A DNA stretch of 6,685 nt from Actinomycetes bacterium (GCA_023405705.1 JAEXXR010000012.1:1-6685); one strand, 5' to 3'. Shown: positions 1 through 5,808, counted from the first letter of the stretch. Made by a program: numbers and translations. The notes: generated by a model not told the origin, from the sequence alone.

Positions 1-176
1 ACGATCGCGACCCGCCGCTCGCCGTCGTCGAGCACGAGCGCCGTCGCCTCGCACGGCTCGCCGACGCCCGCGCTCGGCTGCCACCGCTTCAGGTAGCCCA
101 TCAGGTCGACGCCGGGCGGCGGCGCGATCGACGCCGACGCCGCCCCGGCCCGCAGGCCCGCCTCGCCGCCGCTCAT
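1..176 (-). CDS. Neutral/alkaline ceramidase-like hydrolase, N-terminal fragment (cut by window edge)
   Basis: Only the first 58 codons are present; the gene continues past position 1. The start is the ATG at 176-174, which overlaps the ATPase stop as ATGA and has GAGGAGG ten bases upstream, so translational coupling is likely. The visible protein has a short Ala/Gly-rich lead, then SIAPPPGVDLMGYLKRW (residues 16-32) and later EATALVLDDGERRVAIV (42-58). The order 'Pro-Pro-x-Gly-x-x-x-x-Gly-Tyr', then 'aralvldDG..ra-iv', is what I know from the start of the neutral/alkaline non-lysosomal ceramidase family, whose full members hydrolyse N-acyl amide bonds using zinc. There is no signal peptide in the visible part, so a cytoplasmic enzyme is more likely than a secreted ceramidase. 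In this operon it may act on a sugar- or amine-linked amide rather than on ceramide. The catalytic zinc site lies outside the window, so the family call rests on the N-terminus alone. Confidence 0.65.
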   Translation of the reverse strand, partial: MSGGEAGLRAGAASASIAPPPGVDLMGYLKRWQPSAGVGEPCEATALVLDDGERRVAI

Positions 177-949
177 GCCGCCTCGCCCTCCTCGTAGCCG
201 GCCATCAGCGCGATCAGCCGGTCCTGTCTCAGCTCCGCCGCCGTCATGTCGGCGACCTTGCGGCCGTGGCGCAGCACGACGACGCGGTCGGCGATCTCCA
301 TCACGTGGGGCATGATGTGGGTGATCAGCACGACGCCGACGCCGCTCTGCGCGATCCGTCTGGCGACCTGCAGCACCGCCTCCGACTGTCTGACGCCGAG
401 CGCCGCCGTCGGCTCGTCCATGAACAGCACGTCGGTCGCCCACGAGGCGGCGCGCGCGACCGCGACGCCCTGCTGCTGGCCGCCCGACATCCGCCCGACC
501 GGCGTGCCGGTCAGCGCCGGCAGCCGCACGCCCAGCCTGCTCAGCTGGTCGGTCGCCTGCCGCGTCATCTTGCGGCGGTCGAGGATGCCGAACGGCTTCA
601 GCACGCCGCCGAGGACGATCTCGCGCCCCAGGTAGAGGTTGGAGACGACGTCGCGGTTGGGCGCGAGCGCCAGGTCCTGGTAGGTCGTCTCGATCCCGCG
701 CTCGCGCGCGTCGTGCGGCCCGTGCAGCTGGATCGCCTTCCCGCGGTGGACGATCTCGCCGGCGTCCGGCCGGATCGCGCCCGACAGCATCTTCACGAGC
801 GTCGACTTGCCGGCGCCGTTGTCGCCGACGAGCGCCATCACCTCGCCGCGGCGGATCTCCAGGTCCATCCCGGCCGCCGCGACGACCGGCCCGTAGTGCT
901 TTCTGAGGCCGCGCGCCTCCAGCACGACCTCCCCGGCTGCGGTGCTCAT
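173..949 (-). CDS. Sugar ABC transporter ATP-binding protein (CUT2, single-domain FrcA type)
   Basis: 258-residue ATPase that would power the adjacent permease at the inner face of the membrane. All nucleotide-binding motifs are visible: Walker A GDNGAGKST (42-50), Q-loop Gln91 in TYQDLAL, signature MSGGQQQGVAVARA (154-167), Walker B VLFMDEPTAALG (174-185) and H-loop His211 in ITHIMPHVMEIADRV. The wording around Walker B and the H-loop is typical of the ribose/xylose/fructose (CUT2) branch. RbsA, XylG and MglA carry two such domains in about 500 residues. This protein has one, like FrcA, so a homodimer is expected. The start ATG at 949-947 overlaps the permease stop (ATGA) and has AAGGAG at 960-955, five bases upstream. 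Its stop overlaps the start of the ceramidase-like gene. Four of 25 Arg codons are AGA. Fused in-frame readthrough upstream of 949 is not real coding sequence. Confidence 0.95.
   Translation of the reverse strand: MSTAAGEVVLEARGLRKHYGPVVAAAGMDLEIRRGEVMALVGDNGAGKSTLVKMLSGAIRPDAGEIVHRGKAIQLHGPHDARERGIETTYQDLALAPNRDVVSNLYLGREIVLGGVLKPFGILDRRKMTRQATDQLSRLGVRLPALTGTPVGRMSGGQQQGVAVARAASWATDVLFMDEPTAALGVRQSEAVLQVARRIAQSGVGVVLITHIMPHVMEIADRVVVLRHGRKVADMTAAELRQDRLIALMAGYEEGEAA
187..193 (-). promoter_or_regulatory. Ribosome binding site fixing the ceramidase-like start
   Basis: GAGGAGG on the minus strand, ten bases before the ATG at 176 and inside the last codons of the ATPase. The same motif, spacing and ATGA overlap occur at the dehydratase start, which supports calling this edge gene real although only 58 codons are visible. 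Confidence 0.7.
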
Positions 950-1956
950 CGCGTCTCCTTGCGCTTGCGGCGGACCTCGTCGAAGACGACGGCGACGAGC
1001 AGCGCCGTGCCCTGCACGATCATCTGCCAGTAGGAGGGCGCCGACAAGAGCGTCAGGCCGTTGTTGATGACGCCGAGCAGCAGCACGCCGAGCAGCGTCC
1101 CGATCACGGTGCCGCGGCCGCCCATCAGCGCGGTGCCGCCGAGGATCACCGCGGCCAGCACGGTCAGCTCGATCCCCTGGCCGGCGATCGGGATCGCGGC
1201 GCCGGAGATGCCGATCAGCAGGATGCCCGCGACGGCGGCCGACAGCGCCGAGAGGACGTAGACGAGGATCCGCGTGCGGTCGACGCGGACGCCGGCGAGC
1301 CGGGCCGCGGCGAGGTTGCCGCCGATCGCGTAGACGTTGGAGCCGAAGCGCGTGAAGCGCAGCAGGCAGAAGGCGAGCAGGAACATCGCCGCCAGCACGT
1401 AGACCGGCAGCGGGATCCCGAGCGCGGTGTCGCCGCCGAGCGCGACGATCGTCGGGTCGTCGACCGGCGTCGACTTCGCGCCGCCGCCGCTCCACGCGTA
1501 GGTGATGCCGCGGAAGGCGAACTGCGTCCCGATCGTGACGATGAACGGGTTGATCCCGACGCCGACGATCAGGAGGCCGTTGACGAGGCCGCAGCCGGCG
1601 CCGACGACGAGCGCGAAGACGATCGCCGCCCCCGCCGTGTAGCCGGCGTCGAGCGCGGTCGCCAGCGCCCAGCCGGCCAGCACGAGCACCGCGCCGAGCG
1701 ACAGGTCCAGCCCGCCGCCGATCAGCACGATCGTCGTGAAGGCCGCCATCACGCCGCTGACCGCGACCGCCGTGCCGATGTTGGCGAAGTTCTCGCCCTG
1801 GAGGAAGTAGGGGCTCTGCATGCTGATGATCACGCAGGCGATCACCAGCATGCCGGAGAGGCCGACCTGCTCGGGCGCGACGCGCCCGAGCACTGCTCGG
1901 GCGCGCCCGCCTCCGCGGGCCTCCGGCGGGTGCCCCGGATGGGTGGAGGCTTCCAT
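946..1956 (-). CDS. Sugar ABC transporter permease (CUT2, RbsC/FrcC family)
   Basis: 336-residue integral membrane protein forming the sugar channel, probably as a homodimer because only one permease gene is present. The first membrane segment is about residues 34-48, followed by SPYFLQGENFANI (48-60). The family motif GGGLDLSLGAVLVLAG is at 80-95. The cytoplasmic ATPase-contact loop is AIGGNLAAARLAGVRVDRTR (210-229). The C-terminal block runs LAAVILGGTALMGGRGTVIG (267-286) then VINNGLTLL, and the protein ends in a basic tail RRKRKETR. Length and motifs match RbsC. I chose the ATG at 1956-1954 because it gives the usual 30-odd residues before the first helix. The open frame extends much further upstream only because stops are rare at this GC content. 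No good Shine-Dalgarno precedes this ATG. The GTG at residue 22 or the ATG at residue 36 are weaker alternatives. It lies 23 bp after the binding-protein gene, and its stop overlaps the ATPase start. Confidence 0.94.
   Translation of the reverse strand: MEASTHPGHPPEARGGGRARAVLGRVAPEQVGLSGMLVIACVIISMQSPYFLQGENFANIGTAVAVSGVMAAFTTIVLIGGGLDLSLGAVLVLAGWALATALDAGYTAGAAIVFALVVGAGCGLVNGLLIVGVGINPFIVTIGTQFAFRGITYAWSGGGAKSTPVDDPTIVALGGDTALGIPLPVYVLAAMFLLAFCLLRFTRFGSNVYAIGGNLAAARLAGVRVDRTRILVYVLSALSAAVAGILLIGISGAAIPIAGQGIELTVLAAVILGGTALMGGRGTVIGTLLGVLLLGVINNGLTLLSAPSYWQMIVQGTALLVAVVFDEVRRKRKETR
1869..1905. repeat. Three-armed inverted/direct repeat near the permease start
   Basis: The 11-mer GCTCGGGCGCG occurs at 1869-1879, as its exact inverse at 1881-1891, and again directly at 1895-1905. 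The middle arm can pair with either neighbour, with loops of one or three bases. It lies within permease codons 18 to 29, just before the first membrane helix. In the message it could slow ribosomes or limit transcription past the binding-protein gene. It encodes a low-complexity Arg/Ala/Gly segment, so it is not under obvious protein constraint. Confidence 0.6.
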
Positions 1957-1979
1957 CTTGGTTCTGACCGTCCGTCCGT

Positions 1980-3128
1980 CTAGCCGTGGATGACGCCCGG
2001 TGCCATGAAGACCTCCTGCGGCACCGGGTTGCCCGCGGCGACGTCGGCCGCCAGCGGGATCAGCAGCTCGCCGCGCCGCTCGGGGTACTGCGTCACGTCG
2101 CCGACGAAGATCGGGTCGCCCTTCTCGATCAGCTCGAGGTTGGGCGGATCGGCGTCGATGCCGACGAGCGCGGCGTTCTCGCCCATGCCCTTCGCGTTCA
2201 GCGCGGTGTGCATGCCGAGCGCGCGCATGTCGTTGATCGCGTTGCCGACGACGTGTCTGGCCTCGGGATGCGCGGTCAGCCAGTCGGCCATCTGCTGGCG
2301 CGACTGCTCGGAGCCCTGCTGCGTGTGGCAGTTGAGCATCTCGTAGTTGTCGGCGGGGATCTCCGGGAAGGCCGCTCTGATGCCTCTGTGGAAGTAGTCG
2401 ACGCGGTCGTACGGGGAGCCCGGGTCGGTGCCGACGTCGGAGTCCGAGCAGGAGACGACGTGCGTCTCGGCCAGGTCCCAGCCGCGCTCTCTGATCACGC
2501 CGGCGGCGAACTCGGAGGCGACGGTGCCCATGTCGCCCTGGCGCACGCCGAAGAAGACGGAGTTGTCGGGCGGCGAGAGGTCGAGCACGACCGTCGGCAG
2601 GCAGGCTCTGTCGTAGATCTTCATGATCTGCGGGTAGAGGTTCGCGATCACGTTCATGCTCAGGACCGCGTCCGGGTCGAACTGCGCGACCGCCTTCGCG
2701 ACGGTGATCGGCTGCGAGGTGCTCGGGTACTGGTTGTCGAACGTCTTCAGCTCGATGCCGGTTCTGCCGGCGACCGCGTCGACGCCCTCGTTCTGCTTCA
2801 CGTCGAACGGCAGCTCGGTCGTCTCCGGCGTGTAGGCGACCTTCAGCGACGAGGGGACGTCGACCGTCGCCGGGTCCCACGTCTGCGGGTGGTCGGTCGC
2901 GGGCTTGAAGGAGCAGCTGCCGCTGTCCCACTGGACCCATCTCTCAGGCGCGCCGGCCAGTCTCGGCGCACCGGTCTCGCCCGCGGCCTGCTCGGTCGTC
3001 GACGCCTGCGTCGTCGCCGTCGTGGCGGCGGCGCTCGTCTCGGTCTCGTCCTTCTTGACGCCGCACGCGGCCAGCGTCAGGCAGGCGAGCGCAGCGGCGC
3101 CCGCGAGCGGCAATGACGTTCGCTTCAT
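1980..3128 (-). CDS. Sugar ABC transporter substrate-binding lipoprotein (periplasmic-binding-protein-4 type)
   Basis: 382-residue extracytoplasmic receptor that would deliver substrate to the permease. It starts with a lipoprotein signal: MKR, a hydrophobic stretch, then lipobox LAAC with Cys22 as the lipidated residue. A Thr/Ala-rich tether follows (about 27-55), as in Gram-positive binding proteins. The binding fold begins near SLKVAYT (94-100). Family-like segments are DPDAVLSMNVIANLYPQI (151-168), VVGNAINDMRALGM (293-306) and ALVGIDADP (320-328). Between tether and fold is an unusual Trp/Cys-containing stretch, PERWVQWDSGSCSF (61-74). Four cysteines besides Cys22 (72, 176, 227, 267) could form disulfides. 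The ligand cannot be read from sequence; family relatives bind pentoses, hexoses, polyols or autoinducers. The ATG at 3128 has GGAG five bases upstream. It is the first transporter gene, 53 bp downstream of the dehydratase. Half of its 16 Arg codons are AGA, unlike its neighbours. Confidence 0.92.
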   Translation of the reverse strand: MKRTSLPLAGAAALACLTLAACGVKKDETETSAAATTATTQASTTEQAAGETGAPRLAGAPERWVQWDSGSCSFKPATDHPQTWDPATVDVPSSLKVAYTPETTELPFDVKQNEGVDAVAGRTGIELKTFDNQYPSTSQPITVAKAVAQFDPDAVLSMNVIANLYPQIMKIYDRACLPTVVLDLSPPDNSVFFGVRQGDMGTVASEFAAGVIRERGWDLAETHVVSCSDSDVGTDPGSPYDRVDYFHRGIRAAFPEIPADNYEMLNCHTQQGSEQSRQQMADWLTAHPEARHVVGNAINDMRALGMHTALNAKGMGENAALVGIDADPPNLELIEKGDPIFVGDVTQYPERRGELLIPLAADVAAGNPVPQEVFMAPGVIHG

Positions 3129-3150
3129 CTTCTCTCCGTTCTCTCACAGT

Positions 3151-3193
3151 GCAGACGCGCAGTGACGGTCTGCGCTCTCACTCAATCGAGTGA
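3151..3193 (-). other. Two small hairpins at the dehydratase/binding-protein junction
   Basis: TCACTC (3178-3183) and GAGTGA (3188-3193) form a 6-bp stem with a 4-base loop over the dehydratase stop codon. GCAGAC (3151-3156) and GTCTGC (3168-3173) form a second 6-bp stem with an 11-base loop inside the 53-bp gap. Neither has a T-run. They mark the switch from catabolic to transport genes and could set message stability or partial termination there. I see no convincing promoter in the gap. Confidence 0.35.
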
Positions 3194-4393
3194 CAGCAGC
3201 TCCTGCAGCGCGGCGTCGTCCAACGTGACGCCGAGCCCCGGCCCATCAGCGAGCCGGATCGTTCCGTGCTGGGCCCGCGGCTCGTCGGGGAACAGCACCC
3301 ACCACACCTGGTCCTCGTCGAATCTGCCGTCGTCCCCCGGCGGCGGCATGTACTCGACCATCGGCGTCGCGAAGCTCGCGGCGGCGACCTGGAGGTTGTG
3401 CGCGACCCCGAGGTGCGGGATCACGTCGAGCCCGAACGTCTCACCCAGCGCCCACACCCGGCGCGCCTCGGTGATCCCGCCGAGGCGGTTGACGTCGGGT
3501 TGCAGCACGTCGACCGCACCGGCGGTGACGAGGTCGCGGAAGCCGAAGCGGGTCGCCTCGTGCTCGCCCGCGGAGATCGGCGTGTCGACCGCCGCGCGGA
3601 TGCGCGCGAGGCCCGGGATGTCGTCCGGCATCACCGGCTCCTCGATCCAACGCAGGCGCACGCCCGCGTCCTCGATCGCGCGAATGCAGCGGATCGCGTA
3701 GCCGGGCTCCCAGCCCATGTAGGCGTCGGCCATCTGCTCGACGTCCGGGCCGATCGCGTCGGCGACGGTCTTCACCAGCTCGACGTTCCTGCGGATCCCG
3801 TCGAGGCCGTCGGAGGGCCCGTAGGCGAGCCGCTGCTTGACGGCGCCGAAGCCCTGCTCGACGTAGCCGCGCGCCTCGGCCGCGAGCGCGTCGAGGTCGT
3901 CGGTCGCATAGAGGCGGCTGGCGTAGGCCGGGATCTCGCTGCGGACGGCGCCGCCGAGCAGCTCGTGCAGCGGCCGCTCCAGCTGCCGCGCGTGCAGGTC
4001 CCACAGCGCGATGTCCAGCGCGCTGATCGCATGCATCACGACGCCGCGGCGGCCGACGTTGACGGTCGCGCGGAACATCGTCTCCCAGAGGCGGTTGACC
4101 TCGGCGGGACGGGCGCCGAGCACGACCGGCGCCAGCTGCTCGATCACGGGGACGGTCGCCGGGCTGCCGAAGCCGGCGGTGCCGACCCCCTCGCGCCCCT
4201 CGGCGTCCTCGAGCCGCACGACGACCGCCCAGCTCGCCGCGGGCGGCAGGCCTGCCGTCGCGTCGCCGCGCAGCAGGCGCTCGGAGCCCTCGATCCCCGT
4301 CAGCGGGGTCACCAGCGGGCGCGGGCCGCCGAGCACCGGCGGCTCGCCGGGCGGCAGCGTCGCGACGCGGATGCGGACGACCGGGCTGCTCAT
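3182..4393 (-). CDS. Enolase-superfamily acid-sugar dehydratase (mandelate racemase/MLE family, near rhamnonate/lyxonate dehydratases)
   Basis: 403-residue enzyme expected to remove water from an aldonic acid, giving a 2-keto-3-deoxy acid, with Mg2+. The capping domain is roughly 1-125 and the TIM barrel follows. Visible active-site elements: a KxR pair in AVKQRLAYGPSDG (K186, R188), metal ligands D223 (MADAYMGW), E251 (WIEEP) and E277 (SAGEHE), and a general acid/base dyad of H327 (IPHLGVAHN) with D300 (LQPDVNRLGG). The GEHE motif and the His-Asp dyad resemble the L-rhamnonate dehydratase group, whose E. coli member has GEHH and the same QPD/PH spacing. The KxR pair is absent from that enzyme, and I recall a similar motif in lyxonate-type dehydratases, so the exact substrate is open. 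The ATG at 4393 overlaps the aminotransferase stop (ATGA), with GAGGAGG ten bases upstream. The gene ends in a small hairpin over its stop codon. Confidence 0.9.
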   Translation of the reverse strand: MSSPVVRIRVATLPPGEPPVLGGPRPLVTPLTGIEGSERLLRGDATAGLPPAASWAVVVRLEDAEGREGVGTAGFGSPATVPVIEQLAPVVLGARPAEVNRLWETMFRATVNVGRRGVVMHAISALDIALWDLHARQLERPLHELLGGAVRSEIPAYASRLYATDDLDALAAEARGYVEQGFGAVKQRLAYGPSDGLDGIRRNVELVKTVADAIGPDVEQMADAYMGWEPGYAIRCIRAIEDAGVRLRWIEEPVMPDDIPGLARIRAAVDTPISAGEHEATRFGFRDLVTAGAVDVLQPDVNRLGGITEARRVWALGETFGLDVIPHLGVAHNLQVAAASFATPMVEYMPPPGDDGRFDEDQVWWVLFPDEPRAQHGTIRLADGPGLGVTLDDAALQELLSLD

Positions 4394-5721
4394 GCGAGCA
4401 CGCCCTCCTCGGCCAGCTCGCGCAGGACCTCCTCGGCGACCTCCAGCGTGCGGTCGACGTCGGCGTCGGTGTGCGCGGCCGAGATGTGGTTGCGCTTCAG
4501 CGTCAGCGGCAGCATCAGGATCCCGCGGTCGGTCATCCGCCGGTGGAAGGCGACGTAGGCCGCGTCGTCGTTGCGCATCAGGTCGCGGTAGCCGCGGATC
4601 GGGCCGTCGCAGAAGTAGAGGCAGAAGACCGAGCCGAAGCCGGCGGCGGTCGCCGCGATCCCGAGCTCGTCGGCGATCCCCTGGAGCCCGTCGCGCATCC
4701 GCGCGCCGAGCGCGTGGACGTGCGCGTAGTGCTCCTCGCCGTGGTCGCGCAGGTGCTGCATCGTCGCGATCGCGGCCGCCATCCCGACGGCGTGGCCGTT
4801 GAAGGTGCCGGCGACGACGACGTCGCCGCCGGCGGAGCTGAACCGCTCCATCAGCTCGCGGCGCCCGCCGATGCCGGCGACGGGGTAGCCGTTCGCGATC
4901 CCCTTGCCGAAGGTCGTCACGTCGGGCTCCAGCTCCAGCACCGCCTGGTAGCCGCCGAGGCCGTGGCGGAAGCCGGTGATCACCTCGTCGCAGATCAGCA
5001 GCGCGCCCTCGCGGCGGGTCAGCTCGCGCAGCCCGTCGGAGAACTCGCGCGTCGGCAGCAGCGCGCCGACGTTGTGCGGGATCGCCTCGAAGATGACGGC
5101 GGCGATCTGATCCGGGTACTCGTCGAACAGCGCCTGCACCGAGCCGACGTCGTTGTACTCGGCGATCAGCGTCGCCGCGAAGGCGTCGGGGAGGATGCCG
5201 GCCGACAGCGGGTCGAGCTTGTAGGCGCGCTCGGGCGGCGAGATCACGTTGCGCGCGACGGCGTCGTGCCAGCCGTGGAAGTTGCCCTGGAACTTGACGA
5301 TGTAGCGGCGGCCGGTGACGGCGCGCGCGAGGCGGACCGCCTGCAGCGTCGCCTCGGTGCCGGTGTTGGTCGCCAGCGACGTGTCGACCGACGCGATCGA
5401 CTGCGAGACGAGCCGGCCGTACTCCACCTCCAGCTCGGTGACGCCGTAGCCGGTCAGGTCGATGCGGCCGATCGTCTCGCGGACGGGCCCGTCGACGCGC
5501 GGGTCGCAGTGGCCGAGCAGGATCGCGCCGAAGGCGGCGTGGTAGTCGAGGTACTCGCGGCCGTCGGCGTCCCACATCCGCGCGCCCTGCGCCCGCGTGA
5601 AGGCGTACGGCGCGCCGACGGCGCGCGTCGCTGAATTCACCCCTCCCGGGATGACCGCCTGCGCGGCTTCGAAGATCGCACGGCTCGCCGAGCCGACGAC
5701 GTCGGTCGCTCCTTCGCCCAT
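4390..5721 (-). CDS. Class III PLP-dependent aminotransferase, glutamate-1-semialdehyde-aminomutase-like
   Basis: 443-residue cytoplasmic PLP enzyme. The start region IPGGVNSATRAVGAPYAF (24-41) and the phosphate-binding NTGTEATLQAVRLARAVTG (119-137) match the HemL-like branch. The ring-nitrogen Asp is D245 in ICDEVITGFRHGLGGYQ, the Schiff-base Lys is K273 in FGKGIANGYPVAGIGG, and the second-subunit phosphate Thr is T306 in AGTFNGH. Length is near HemL's (about 430). Differences from true HemL include AFGAILLGH where HemL has SWGPMVLGH, HGWHD where it has HGHAD, and PHNVGALLP where it has the AGNMN segment. I therefore read it as a relative used in catabolism, either transaminating or shifting an amino group on a sugar-derived substrate, not a heme-synthesis enzyme. 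No heme genes are nearby. The ATG at 5721 has AAGGAG nine bases upstream. It is the first gene after the operon promoter, and it overlaps the dehydratase start by four bases. I saw no AGA codons in it. Confidence 0.9.
   Translation of the reverse strand: MGEGATDVVGSASRAIFEAAQAVIPGGVNSATRAVGAPYAFTRAQGARMWDADGREYLDYHAAFGAILLGHCDPRVDGPVRETIGRIDLTGYGVTELEVEYGRLVSQSIASVDTSLATNTGTEATLQAVRLARAVTGRRYIVKFQGNFHGWHDAVARNVISPPERAYKLDPLSAGILPDAFAATLIAEYNDVGSVQALFDEYPDQIAAVIFEAIPHNVGALLPTREFSDGLRELTRREGALLICDEVITGFRHGLGGYQAVLELEPDVTTFGKGIANGYPVAGIGGRRELMERFSSAGGDVVVAGTFNGHAVGMAAAIATMQHLRDHGEEHYAHVHALGARMRDGLQGIADELGIAATAAGFGSVFCLYFCDGPIRGYRDLMRNDDAAYVAFHRRMTDRGILMLPLTLKRNHISAAHTDADVDRTLEVAEEVLRELAEEGVLA
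4404..4410 (-). promoter_or_regulatory. Ribosome binding site fixing the dehydratase start
   Basis: GAGGAGG on the minus strand, ten bases before the ATG at 4393 and inside the last codons of the aminotransferase. It settles the start among many in-frame upstream possibilities and supports coupled translation through the ATGA overlap. Confidence 0.75.
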
Positions 5722-5751
5722 CCTGACGCTCTCCTTGCTCTGCTCACCGCC

Positions 5752-5784
5752 GTCCGCGGCGCCCTGGGCGCCGCTTCGGCGGAC
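5752..5784 (-). terminator. GC-rich hairpin between the IclR gene and the operon (terminator or leader structure)
   Basis: GTCCGC (5752-5757) pairs with GCGGAC (5779-5784), and GGCGCCC (5758-5764) pairs with GGGCGCC (5766-5772), leaving GCTTCG bulged. An alternative fold uses a 9-bp perfect inverted repeat at 5756-5774. No T-run follows, so it is not a classical intrinsic terminator. Such hairpins can still end transcripts in high-GC actinobacteria. It lies 16 bases above the ribosome binding site of the aminotransferase and inside its predicted leader, so attenuation or message stabilisation is equally possible. Confidence 0.35.
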
Positions 5785-5807
5785 AACATGGAACGACGTT
5801 CCGCGTT
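5785..5807. promoter_or_regulatory. Putative IclR operator at the operon promoter
   Basis: A perfect 13-bp palindrome, GGAACG-A-CGTTCC, spans 5790-5802. Three further matched pairs (AAC/GTT) lie after a two-base gap on each side, so 9 of 11 pairs match over 23 bp. GGAAC/TTCC half-sites are a known feature of IclR-family operators. It covers the expected transcription start of the promoter at 5837-5809, so a bound regulator would block transcription. A related site overlaps the start of the IclR gene. Binding by this IclR protein is inferred. Confidence 0.6.
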
Positions 5808-5808
5808 A

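Noticed and set aside
1957..2940. Upstream in-frame extension that would make the permease 664 residues
   Set aside because: The extension is an out-of-frame reading of the binding-protein gene, and known permeases of this family are about 330 residues.
1986..3116. Long plus-strand open frame opposite the binding-protein gene
   Set aside because: Its translation is Arg/Val/Asp-rich and resembles no family; it mirrors a minus-strand gene with clear lipoprotein and binding-protein features. Stop codons are rare at this GC content.
4394..5575. Upstream in-frame extension that would make the dehydratase 797 residues
   Set aside because: It is an out-of-frame reading of the aminotransferase. The ATG at 4393 has a strong ribosome binding site and gives the normal family length.
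4471..5634. Long plus-strand open frame opposite the aminotransferase gene
   Set aside because: Low-complexity Arg/Val/Ala composition and no recognisable domain; the opposite strand holds a complete PLP enzyme.
4390..5721. Calling the aminotransferase hemL
   Set aside because: Several substrate-site segments differ from glutamate-1-semialdehyde aminomutase, and the context is sugar transport and catabolism.
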